DNA from: Minthousia sp045628125
GTDB lineage: Bacteria > Bacteroidota > Bacteroidia > Bacteroidales > Bacteroidaceae
Direction of reading: 5' to 3'
DNA length: 17,605 nucleotides
Assembly: GCA_045628125.1 (NCBI GenBank)
Contig: JAZQPA010000157.1
Location: forward strand, 1-17,605
In this document: positions 1-6,261 of the stretch, in pieces
Layout: each line of letters starts with the position of its first letter
Numbering within the stretch: position 1 is the first letter of the stretch
Position numbers and translations under genes: made by a program
The notes under the pieces: model-generated
The model's database searches: none
What the model saw: the letters and a program-made list of their open reading frames with translations, nothing else
What the model was told of the DNA's origin: nothing

Positions 1-179
1 CCCGGCATGTTGATATCCAGGAAAATCAGTTGAATATCCTCGTTAACCGCTGCCAGCGCATCCATCGGATTTAGAAACGCCCCTTTCAGTTCCAAAAAGG
101 GCGTGCGCTCCACAAAGCTGCGCATCAACTTGATAGCCAGAGGCTCATCATCCACTATAATACAGTTTAGTTTTTCCAT
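1..179 (-). CDS. LytTR-type response regulator, N-terminal part only
   Basis: This is the receiver domain of a response regulator, probably of the LytR/AlgR (LytTR) class, cut by the left edge of the window. The visible 59 residues begin MEKLNCIIVDDEPLAIKLM. They contain the acidic pair D10/D11 of the magnesium pocket and the phosphoacceptor Asp in FLDINMPG (D55). The DNA-binding domain lies outside the window, so the LytTR assignment is inferred from the partner: LytS-type kinases are normally paired with LytTR regulators. Its ATG (177-179) comes 5 nt after the stop of the kinase gene, so the two are surely co-transcribed. Full-length family members are about 230-250 residues. The receiver domain is certain; the output domain is not seen. 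Confidence 0.9.
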   Translation of the reverse strand, partial: MEKLNCIIVDDEPLAIKLMRSFVERTPFLELKGAFLNPMDALAAVNEDIQLIFLDINMP

Positions 180-184
180 ACCGT

Positions 185-1246
185 TCAGTTAAACATTAAC
201 ACCACGTCAGCCTTGTACACTCCATCATGAATGCCGCAGGTAAACGAATGCTTCTCTGGGAACACCAGTTCCAGTCGCTTGCGAAGGTTCTCCAGTCCCA
301 GACCTCCGCGTTTCTTGCTGGCCATCTCCTGCTCAGTAAGCAGTGTGTTCTCTATCGTAAAGTGCACATTGCCGTCTTCATCGCCCAGCACCACCTTCAG
401 ACGGCAGTCGTGCAGGCTGGTCGCACCATATTTATACGCATTCTCCAGCAGCGAGATAAACAGCATTGGCGGTATCATCCTTTCCGGATTATTCACCTGC
501 ATCTGCACCTCCAGCTTAAGCGTGTCCTCGTAGCGTATCTGCATCAGGTTCATGTAGTTCTGCATAAACTCGATGTCCTTATGCAGCGGTACCATATCCG
601 TAGAAGAATCGTACAGCACATAGCGCAGCATATCACTCAGACGGCTGATGGATTCCTGTGTGGCATCCGGATCAAAGGCAGATAATGAGGAAATATTGTT
701 TAGCGTATTGAACAGAAAATGTGGATTCAGCTGTCCCTTCAGGCGCAGCAACTCGTTCTGAGCCTGTTCCTTTTCCTGCTCAACCTTCTCCAACTCCAAG
801 GTACGGGTATGCTGGCGGAAACGCAGCGACATGGCCGCCATAATCAGCAGCACGTTAAACAGAATATAGCTCAACTGGAAAGCGATGAGCAGCTCAGCCG
901 GCATGTGAGGCAGACCGCCTGGTTCCACTACTGACGGATAGATGTAATAACCCAGTATATGAGCACCTGCCGACAGCAGCAAATAGATACAGATGCATAA
1001 TGTCCAGAATTTGACATTAGACCGCCTTTTAATCAGGAAACTGGGAATTAGCCAGTAATAGTTGATCAGGAAGCCGCCCAGAATGGTGAATAGCGGCGGA
1101 ATGGCATATTTCAGGTTGAAGAACGCTTCAGTCCACGAATTACCAATAGCCATCATGATAAGCGTAGGGATGAAGATGGTCATAAACAAAATGACCACCT
1201 CTGTAAATACATCCGTCCAGTCGATGATGAAGCTCTTCTTTTTCAT
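185..1246 (-). CDS. LytS-family sensor histidine kinase
   Basis: This membrane histidine kinase autophosphorylates and passes phosphate to the adjacent response regulator. Four hydrophobic segments fill about residues 15-140, with almost no extracytoplasmic domain between them, so the stimulus is probably sensed in or at the membrane. A short coiled coil (about 148-170, rich in E, K and Q) leads to the His_kinase motif QLNPHFLFNTLNNIS, with the phosphorylated His near residue 176. It is followed by an ATPase domain with N-box LENAYKYG and G-box GLGLENLRKRL. The ATG at 1244-1246 (MKKKSFIIDW) is preferred. The frame stays open 6 codons further to a TTG at 1264, but that extension overlaps the possible promoter. 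The gene is divergent from the purine permease. The signal is unknown. Confidence 0.93.
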   Translation of the reverse strand: MKKKSFIIDWTDVFTEVVILFMTIFIPTLIMMAIGNSWTEAFFNLKYAIPPLFTILGGFLINYYWLIPSFLIKRRSNVKFWTLCICIYLLLSAGAHILGYYIYPSVVEPGGLPHMPAELLIAFQLSYILFNVLLIMAAMSLRFRQHTRTLELEKVEQEKEQAQNELLRLKGQLNPHFLFNTLNNISSLSAFDPDATQESISRLSDMLRYVLYDSSTDMVPLHKDIEFMQNYMNLMQIRYEDTLKLEVQMQVNNPERMIPPMLFISLLENAYKYGATSLHDCRLKVVLGDEDGNVHFTIENTLLTEQEMASKKRGGLGLENLRKRLELVFPEKHSFTCGIHDGVYKADVVLMFN

Positions 1247-1253
1247 ACCGTTG

Positions 1254-1261
1254 CAAATATA
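1254..1261 (-). promoter_or_regulatory. possible -7 box for the kinase/regulator pair
   Basis: The minus strand reads TATATTTG here, matching the Bacteroidetes -7 consensus TAnnTTTG. It ends only 7 nt before the chosen ATG, which would make the message leaderless or nearly so. No TTTG is found at the usual spacing upstream; the closest ATTG leaves a 15-nt spacer. The box may therefore be fortuitous. Confidence 0.35.
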
Positions 1262-1283
1262 CAAAAAAGTTTTCTACAATTGA

Positions 1284-1315
1284 TTTGTGCAGAGAATAAA
1301 AAACGGCTAACTTTG
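1284..1315 (+). promoter_or_regulatory. Bacteroidetes-type promoter of the purine permease
   Basis: A TTTG at 1284-1287 (-33) and TAACTTTG at 1308-1315 (-7) are separated by exactly 20 nt, a textbook match to the Bacteroidetes primary sigma factor consensus. Transcription should start near 1320, giving a 5' leader of about 30 nt, too short for a purine riboswitch. Confidence 0.8.
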
Positions 1316-1349
1316 TAGAATCAAACCTTAATTATAAAACCTAAACACT

Positions 1350-2639
1350 ATGCTAACCAAACTGCTGGGTTTTGACCCTAAAACATCCACCGTAAAGAAA
1401 GAGGTGATTGGTGGCATCACCACATTCCTTACCATGGCCTATATTCTGGCCGTCAATCCGCTCATCCTGTCTGCATCCGGTATGGATCAGGGTGCTGTAT
1501 TCACCACCACCGTATTATCGGCAGTGGTTGGTACTCTCATCATGGCATTCTATGCCAAGTTGCCTTTCGCTCTGGCACCGGGCATGGGCCTTAACGCATT
1601 CTTTGCCTACACAATTGTACTGACCATGGGTTATACCTGGCAGTTTGCACTGACTGCAGTATTTCTCGAGGGTATTATATTTATTCTTTTGACACTTACC
1701 GGTTTAAGACAGAAGATTGTGGATAGTATGCCACTCATTCTTCGCCGTTCCATCTCACCGGGTATCGGTTTCTTCATTGCCTTCATCGGTTTGAAAAACG
1801 GTGGAATTGTAGCTGCCAGTGACTCTACTCTGGTGACCTTAGGCGACCTGCACTCACCAGCTGTACTGCTGGCTTGTTTCGGTATTATCCTCTCTGCCGT
1901 GCTGCTCATCAAGAATGTAACCGGCGCCCTGCTTATCGGTATCGTAGCTACCACCCTTATAGGTATTCCATTGGGCGTTACCAATCTCAGCGGATTGGTT
2001 GACACTCCTCCAAGCATCGCTCCTATCTTCATGCAGTTTGAGTGGAGCAGCGTATTATCCATCGATATGGCCATCTGCGTGCTGACATTCCTTTTCATTG
2101 ATATGTTCGATACCATCGGTACCCTGATTGGTGTAAGCACCCGTGCAGGTATGGTGGACGAGCAGGGAAATATCCCTGGTTTGAAGAAAGCATTCATGGC
2201 CGATGCAGTAGGTACAACCGTAGGTGCTATGCTGGGAACATCAACCGTTACCACTTATGTAGAGAGCGCTTCTGGTGTAAATGCCGGTGGCCGTTCAGGT
2301 CTGACCTCATTGGTTTCTGCCGGTTGTTTCCTTCTGGCACTGTTCTTTGCTCCATTATTCCTGGCCATCCCAAGCGAGGCAACAGCTGCTGCCCTGTTCC
2401 TGGTAGGTGTAATGATGATGCAGGATGTTCGCAAGTTGCATTTCGAGGATTTTGCTGATGCAGTACCATGTTTCATCACCATCTCTTTCATGCCACTGAT
2501 GTACAGCATCTCTGACGGTATTCTGATGGGTATGATTGCCTATATGCTGCTGCGTGTCATCTCCGGCCGTTACAAAGAGCTGAATGTAGGTATGGTCATA
2601 CTGGCTACCCTATTCATCTTGAAATATGCTTTCCTGTAA
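1350..2639 (+). CDS. NCS2 family purine permease (AzgA/PbuG-like)
   Basis: This inner-membrane proton symporter probably takes up hypoxanthine, guanine or adenine. At 429 residues and almost entirely hydrophobic, it has the length and architecture of the AzgA-like branch of the NCS2 (xanthine/uracil permease) family. Diagnostic stretches are APGMGLNAFFAY (about 76-87), the acidic motif DMFDTIGTLIGV (about 251-262, on the core substrate-binding helix in family members) and TTYVESASGVNAGGRSGL (about 301-318). The exact base cannot be told from sequence. The 96-residue gene follows 3 nt after the stop, so the two form a small operon. A strong promoter lies 35 nt upstream. The kinase/regulator pair is divergent, but nothing shows that it controls this gene. 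Confidence 0.95.
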   Translation: MLTKLLGFDPKTSTVKKEVIGGITTFLTMAYILAVNPLILSASGMDQGAVFTTTVLSAVVGTLIMAFYAKLPFALAPGMGLNAFFAYTIVLTMGYTWQFALTAVFLEGIIFILLTLTGLRQKIVDSMPLILRRSISPGIGFFIAFIGLKNGGIVAASDSTLVTLGDLHSPAVLLACFGIILSAVLLIKNVTGALLIGIVATTLIGIPLGVTNLSGLVDTPPSIAPIFMQFEWSSVLSIDMAICVLTFLFIDMFDTIGTLIGVSTRAGMVDEQGNIPGLKKAFMADAVGTTVGAMLGTSTVTTYVESASGVNAGGRSGLTSLVSAGCFLLALFFAPLFLAIPSEATAAALFLVGVMMMQDVRKLHFEDFADAVPCFITISFMPLMYSISDGILMGMIAYMLLRVISGRYKELNVGMVILATLFILKYAFL

Positions 2640-2642
2640 AGC

Positions 2643-2933
2643 ATGAACAAATTCATTATCACAGAGAATGGCGTCCTGGAATTCGGTGATGTGCAGTTGC
2701 ACCGCGACTTGATTCCACGAGGCGAAAACACATGCTACGGTGGTGGTTTCTGGCAAATTGACCACCACCGTGGCATCATACTTCTTTATGGGCGTAGTTT
2801 CGATTTCGGGGCTCCCCAATTCACATATCTCAAACGGGTAAATCAAACCGTTATTCCGGCTTCCTTAGGTTACCCCATGTTTTATAAGCGCGAGTTCTGC
2901 GGCGAGGAAATCCTAGAACCTATCCCATATTAA
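2643..2933 (+). CDS. small protein of unknown function, co-transcribed with the permease
   Basis: I do not recognise a named family for this 96-residue protein. It has no signal peptide or membrane segment and looks like a compact cytoplasmic fold with beta-strand patterning. It is rich in Gly and aromatic residues, for example GGGFWQIDHHRGIILLYGRS (about 36-55), and has two cysteines (C34 and one near residue 87). It is probably a real gene: the ATG comes 3 nt after the permease stop, composition resembles the neighbours, and the protein sequence is ordered and not low-complexity. The spacing suggests translational coupling and a role tied to purine uptake or simply shared expression. The opposite-strand reading frame over 2610-2846 is a shadow. 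Confidence 0.75.
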   Translation: MNKFIITENGVLEFGDVQLHRDLIPRGENTCYGGGFWQIDHHRGIILLYGRSFDFGAPQFTYLKRVNQTVIPASLGYPMFYKREFCGEEILEPIPY

Positions 2934-2941
2934 TTGGGATA
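2921..2941. repeat. 7-bp inverted repeat over the stop codon at 2933
   Basis: TATCCCA (2921-2927) and TGGGATA (2935-2941) form a 7-bp stem with a 7-nt loop that includes the stop codon of the small gene. No T-run follows on the plus strand, so this is at best a weak terminator or an RNA-end stabiliser. Confidence 0.4.
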
Positions 2942-2965
2942 TTCCTGAGGGGGGGTGCCAAACGC

Positions 2966-2984
2966 CAGTCATAAGTTATGACTG
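2966..2984. terminator. perfect hairpin between convergent genes
   Basis: CAGTCATAA (2966-2974) and TTATGACTG (2976-2984) are exact inverted copies around one base; as RNA this would be a 7-bp stem with a 5-nt loop. It sits in the 68-nt gap between the plus-strand small gene and the minus-strand SGNH hydrolase, where a bidirectional terminator is expected. Neither strand has a clear T-tract after it, and a run of seven G (2949-2955) lies nearby. The terminator role is an inference. Confidence 0.45.
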
Positions 2985-3001
2985 AAAAGACATGAGTCGA
3001 T

Positions 3002-3715
3002 TTATTTCAACCCCGCTTTCAGAATAGCATTTGTCCAGAGGGTGTAGCCCTGACGGGTGATGTGAAGCTGATCCTGCAAGAAAAGAGTATTATCAGGAGT
3101 ACCATCAGGTAGCAACAAGGTGGATGTAACGTCCACATAAGTCAGCCAAGGCTGCTGATCACAATACTCCTTCAGTAAGGCATTCACCAACTTCTGTGTG
3201 TCACGGATTTTTGCACGGTTTCCAGAGTATTTAATGGACAGTGCATATATTTTAGCCTCAGGATAATCGGCATGCACCTGCTGGAAAAACGTGCGGTAAA
3301 GGTCATACCACTCACCTGCTGTAACATCATGTTTGTTTCCACCGCCGGAAATGTCATTATCGCAATAGAACACAATGTTTCGTGGCTGGTATTTACTGAA
3401 CACAGAAGAGTAATTGTATAGGATATCGCGGATGGTGGCCCCACCATAACCACGGTTCACAACCTTCAGCATTGAAAAATCTTCCTGCAGAGTCTTCCAC
3501 ATACGGATAGAGGAACTGCCCACGAACAAAGCATCGCAAGTAAAATCCGTCACATCCTTATCACGGTCACGAAGACCCTGAATCTCTCCCTCATAACGGC
3601 GGTACCAATCCAAATCGTCCGAAAGGGTATATTGTACTTTAGGAATAAAGGTATGCATCTGCGCCATCAGGCAAGCAGGACACAACAGAAGGAGGAATAG
3701 TAATATCTGTCTCAT
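3002..3715 (-). CDS. secreted SGNH/GDSL-like hydrolase
   Basis: This is an esterase-type hydrolase of the SGNH superfamily, closest in pattern to the GDSL-like group related to platelet-activating-factor acetylhydrolase. In the 237-residue product from the ATG at 3713-3715, block I is FVGSSSIRMW (nucleophile probably S68), block II NRGYGGAT, block III CDND (N120), and block V DQLHIT (D215, H218), so all four catalytic blocks are present. The N-terminus MRQILLFLLLLCPACLMAQ is a signal peptide, so it acts in the periplasm or outside. A longer frame to 3766 exists, but its extra 17 codons overlap the promoter and would bury the signal peptide. The natural ester (acyl chain, acetylated glycan or peptidoglycan O-acetyl) cannot be told. 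It appears monocistronic. Confidence 0.88.
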   Translation of the reverse strand: MRQILLFLLLLCPACLMAQMHTFIPKVQYTLSDDLDWYRRYEGEIQGLRDRDKDVTDFTCDALFVGSSSIRMWKTLQEDFSMLKVVNRGYGGATIRDILYNYSSVFSKYQPRNIVFYCDNDISGGGNKHDVTAGEWYDLYRTFFQQVHADYPEAKIYALSIKYSGNRAKIRDTQKLVNALLKEYCDQQPWLTYVDVTSTLLLPDGTPDNTLFLQDQLHITRQGYTLWTNAILKAGLK

Positions 3716-3735
3716 TGTTTTGATAATTAATGATA

Positions 3736-3767
3736 CAAAAATAAGAATTGTCTGTTGTTTTGCCAAA
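3736..3767 (-). promoter_or_regulatory. Bacteroidetes-type promoter of the SGNH hydrolase
   Basis: On the minus strand TTTG (3767-3764) and TATTTTTG (3743-3736) are separated by exactly 20 nt, matching the -33/-7 consensus. The start site should be near 3730, giving a leader of about 15 nt before the ATG at 3715. This supports that start over the upstream frame, which would begin inside the promoter. Confidence 0.75.
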
Positions 3768-3773
3768 TATTAT

Positions 3774-3807
3774 GAATAAAAAAGGCTGAAGAAAATCTCC
3801 AGCCTTT
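3774..3807 (-). terminator. intrinsic terminator of the carbonic anhydrase gene
   Basis: On the minus strand AAAGGCTG (3807-3800) pairs with CAGCCTTT (3788-3781). The stem extends inward by three pairs with one G-U to about 11 bp around a short loop. A T-rich tract TTTATT follows directly. It lies 22 nt past the stop at 3830 and just before the SGNH hydrolase promoter, so it insulates the two genes. Confidence 0.8.
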
Positions 3808-3829
3808 ATATTGTGACAAAGAAGTGTAA

Positions 3830-4549
3830 TTACAGGAACTCAACCTCGCCTGTCTCCAGATCGAAAACGGCTCCTACCACCTTAACCTTACCTTCTTCCT
3901 CCAGTTCAGTGATGATGGCACTACCCTCGCGAACAGCTTTGATCATGTTCTTTACATTCTCATAAACCACTGCGTTCTCCAAATCAGCGCCTTCCTCATG
4001 ACCGGCTTCCTTACTGGTAGCAATGGCAGGTTTAATCTTAGCCAGCATCTGAGTCATGTTACCAGCCTGAACATCCTCTACAGCAGAGTGAACAGCACCA
4101 CAGTTCTTATGGCCCATTACCACTACAACCTTTGAGCCTGAGTGCTCGCAAGCATACTCCATACTACCCAAAACATCAGGACTTACCACATTTCCAGCTA
4201 CACGGGTAACGAAAATATCACCCACACCCTTATCGAAGATAATCTCTACAGGTACACGCGCATCAATACATGACAGTACGATAGCCAATGGATGCTGACC
4301 ATCCTGAGCAGACTCCTTCAGCTGAGCTACAGCATCACGCTTAGTCTCTTTATGGCTAACGAAAGCGGCATTACCCTCCTTCAGCAGATTGATAACCTGA
4401 TCAGGTGACAGAGGATCAACATCCTGTGCGTGCAGTACATGGGTTTCTACCGGTTCCTCGGCTACTGCCTCTACCTTAGTTTCCTGGCTTGCACAGGAAC
4501 AGAATGCTGCACATACGGCAGCTACAAACATTGTCTGAATCTTATTCAT
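3830..4549 (-). CDS. beta-class carbonic anhydrase, secreted lipoprotein
   Basis: This zinc enzyme interconverts carbon dioxide and bicarbonate. The beta-class signature is complete: C94 and the D96/R98 dyad in SCIDARVP, then H147 and C150 in GHKNCGA. The other conserved stretches fit too (FVTRVAGN, LGSMEYACEHSG). At 239 residues it is a normal beta-CA plus an N-terminal extension: a hydrophobic signal peptide, a probable lipidated Cys (C19 in FCSC) and a linker rich in Glu and Val. It is therefore predicted to be anchored in the cell envelope, not cytosolic. Pro-, Ala- and Glu-rich linker residues 20-45 separate the anchor from the enzyme. It is divergent from the phosphoesterase and ends at its own terminator, so it is probably monocistronic. 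Confidence 0.95.
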   Translation of the reverse strand: MNKIQTMFVAAVCAAFCSCASQETKVEAVAEEPVETHVLHAQDVDPLSPDQVINLLKEGNAAFVSHKETKRDAVAQLKESAQDGQHPLAIVLSCIDARVPVEIIFDKGVGDIFVTRVAGNVVSPDVLGSMEYACEHSGSKVVVVMGHKNCGAVHSAVEDVQAGNMTQMLAKIKPAIATSKEAGHEEGADLENAVVYENVKNMIKAVREGSAIITELEEEGKVKVVGAVFDLETGEVEFL

Positions 4550-4557
4550 TGCTTTAT

Positions 4558-4572
4558 CCGATTTAAAATCGG
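4558..4572. repeat. 15-bp palindrome in the carbonic anhydrase leader
   Basis: CCGATTT (4558-4564) and AAATCGG (4566-4572) are exact inverted copies around one base. The palindrome lies between the -7 box (4575-4582) and the start codon (4549), about where transcription would begin. It could be an operator or a 5' stem. Confidence 0.5.
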
Positions 4573-4574
4573 CG

Positions 4575-4582
4575 CAAAGTTA
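4575..4582 (-). promoter_or_regulatory. -7 box of the carbonic anhydrase gene
   Basis: The minus strand reads TAACTTTG, an exact TAnnTTTG match, 25 nt before the ATG. At the 20-nt spacing the -33 position reads TTAT instead of TTTG, so the promoter is good at -7 and weak at -33, which may mean activator help. Confidence 0.6.
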
Positions 4583-4670
4583 CCGCCTTTTACACTCATG
4601 CGATAATGATTGGACAAAGAACAGCAAAAAAAGTCGGTTTTCTTGATTTATGTTCATCGCACCTTTCGGG

Positions 4671-4730
4671 GGTATCCCTAAAAATACCACCTGATTAATT
4701 AGGATACCAACAAAAAAGTAACTACATTTG
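4671..4730 (+). promoter_or_regulatory. promoter region of the phosphoesterase, with an inverted repeat
   Basis: TACATTTG at 4723-4730 matches the -7 consensus and lies 32 nt before the ATG. At 20-nt spacing the -33 site reads TTAG (4699-4702), one base off TTTG. An inverted repeat, GGTATCC (4671-4677) and GGATACC (4702-4708), has its right arm touching the -33 site, so it may be an operator. The rest of the 213-bp divergent gap (4550-4762) is AT-rich and holds nothing else I can name. Confidence 0.5.
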
Positions 4731-4762
4731 CCCCGAAATAAATTGAATAGATATATCAGTAT

Positions 4763-6232
4763 ATGAAACTCTGCAATAAATGGGCATACACATTTGCTGT
4801 TTTGTCCCTTACCATATTCTCCTGTAAGGATGATATCCATATCGAACCGGTGTTTGATGCACCCAAAAAAGTTATCGTTATCAGCGATATACATATTTGC
4901 GACCAACGAGCTGTAGAAGGCGAATGGGGATGGCACATTGAAAACCGGCAAAGGCTGGTGGAGTTCCTGGATTGGGTGGCCACTCAGAGTAGCCAGTATG
5001 GCACATTGGTGGTGGCTGGCGATATGATGGACGAATGGGTGGCTCCTACACACGTGGCTCCATTTGTAGATGTGAATGGAGAGGAATCCGACTCTCCTTC
5101 TGATTTCTTCGAGGTACTGGTGCGTGATAATCAGCCCATTTTTGATGCATTCCGTCGTGTAAAGCAGGCGGGTGTGGAACTGGTATATACTCCTGGCAAT
5201 CATGATATGACCTGTTCGGCTTCCGATTTTGACACCTATCTGCCAGGCCTTTTCACTCAGGCACGCGATGCCGAGGGTTTGGGAGCCTATACGCCAAAAG
5301 GTATGAACGAGGTGGTTATCGAGCACGGTCACCGCTACGATTTCAACGGTATGCCTAACCCTATCACTACACCTGGCGGTTTGTTGCCTATCGGCTATGC
5401 AGTGTCTAAATATGCCGCATCGCTGGGTTGGAACAAGCGCAATCATCACTATGCCGATGACGTGGAGTTCTATGGGAACATGGACGCCATTCTGGCCGAC
5501 CCTTCTACCATGGAGCTTTTCGATAAAAAGACCCGTGCTGCCGGTAATAATTCATTGACTTACGAGCAATTCTGTGAGGGTGCGCGTTATGTGGCTCAGT
5601 TGATGACTTCGGGCGAAAAAACAATGACTACACGTGCTGATTCTCCAGACGATGAGACCAATCACTTCATCTACAAAATGGCATGGACAGCCGTTTTCAC
5701 AGCCAAACCTTGCAGTTGCGTTGAGGAGATGATGGACCTGCTGATAAACATCCCTATCCGATTCTTCCCTCCTTACCATAAAAGCTACAGCCTAATCGAA
5801 ATTGCTCCAATCGTTGAGAAAGAGCCTGTACTGTGGCGTGGCATTTATAAGGCTGACACTTGGGAAAAACTGCAGGAAATCAATCATGTACCGGTACCTA
5901 TGTCATTTGCAGCAGCGGTATTGGCCGGTGGTGTGGACCCTATATTGGACAGCATGGCAGCATTGGAGTTCTTCCGGAATGAGAAATCGGACAAACGTAT
6001 CGTAGTGTTTGGCCATACCCACAAAGGACTGGTTTACCATGACAAGGGCCACTTGGGCGACTGCCTGTACGCCAACTCCGGTACCTGGATTGACCAAAAA
6101 TGGGTGAAAGAAGGTTATGAGACCATGACCTATCTGGTGCTGGACAAGCCTTCAGCCCATCACTATGATGTGTCCCTACACAAGTGGGGAACCGCCACAC
6201 CTATTGCTCAGGAAACGCTTGACCTGAAATAA
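4763..6232 (+). CDS. calcineurin-like metallophosphoesterase lipoprotein
   Basis: This is a two-metal phosphoesterase of the calcineurin-like superfamily. The metal and catalytic motifs occur in order: SDIHICD (D42, H44), AGDMMDEW (D87), TPGNHDM (N146, H147), IEHGHRYDF (H188/H190) and FGHTHKG (417-420). At 489 residues it is much longer than the minimal fold. The excess is a roughly 200-residue insert (about 200-400) between the fourth and fifth motifs, which may shape the substrate pocket. The N-terminus is a lipoprotein signal with C21 in FSCKDD. A Lys followed by two acidic residues after the Cys matches the Bacteroidetes surface-export signal, so it may face the outside. The substrate is unknown; a nucleotide, sugar phosphate or phospholipid are all possible. 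It is apparently monocistronic. Confidence 0.93.
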   Translation: MKLCNKWAYTFAVLSLTIFSCKDDIHIEPVFDAPKKVIVISDIHICDQRAVEGEWGWHIENRQRLVEFLDWVATQSSQYGTLVVAGDMMDEWVAPTHVAPFVDVNGEESDSPSDFFEVLVRDNQPIFDAFRRVKQAGVELVYTPGNHDMTCSASDFDTYLPGLFTQARDAEGLGAYTPKGMNEVVIEHGHRYDFNGMPNPITTPGGLLPIGYAVSKYAASLGWNKRNHHYADDVEFYGNMDAILADPSTMELFDKKTRAAGNNSLTYEQFCEGARYVAQLMTSGEKTMTTRADSPDDETNHFIYKMAWTAVFTAKPCSCVEEMMDLLINIPIRFFPPYHKSYSLIEIAPIVEKEPVLWRGIYKADTWEKLQEINHVPVPMSFAAAVLAGGVDPILDSMAALEFFRNEKSDKRIVVFGHTHKGLVYHDKGHLGDCLYANSGTWIDQKWVKEGYETMTYLVLDKPSAHHYDVSLHKWGTATPIAQETLDLK

Positions 6233-6261
6233 CAGGAACACTGTTACAGGGCATTATTTCA
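6225..6261. terminator. inverted repeats across the convergent gene ends
   Basis: Two alternative stems share this spot: TGAAATAA (6225-6232) with TTATTTCA (6254-6261), and TAACAG (6230-6235) with CTGTTA (6241-6246). Both overlap the stop codons of the converging phosphoesterase and propeller genes. On the minus strand the short stem is followed by TTTC only. A bidirectional terminator is plausible but weakly supported. Confidence 0.35.

Noticed and set aside
1316..1349. purine riboswitch upstream of the permease
   Set aside because: The leader predicted from the strong promoter is about 30 nt, too short for the three-way junction, and no matching core is seen.
1631..2254. 207-codon minus-strand frame opposite the purine permease
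   Set aside because: It is antisense to a gene with clear family motifs; codon composition mirrors the permease.
3716..3766. longer start for the SGNH hydrolase
   Set aside because: The extension overlaps the promoter elements at 3736-3767 and would place charged residues ahead of a standard signal peptide.
4580..5449. 289-codon minus-strand open frame opposite the phosphoesterase
   Set aside because: It is antisense to an intact enzyme with all metal motifs and runs through its promoter region; the protein is low in known motifs and His/Cys-rich in a shadow-like way.
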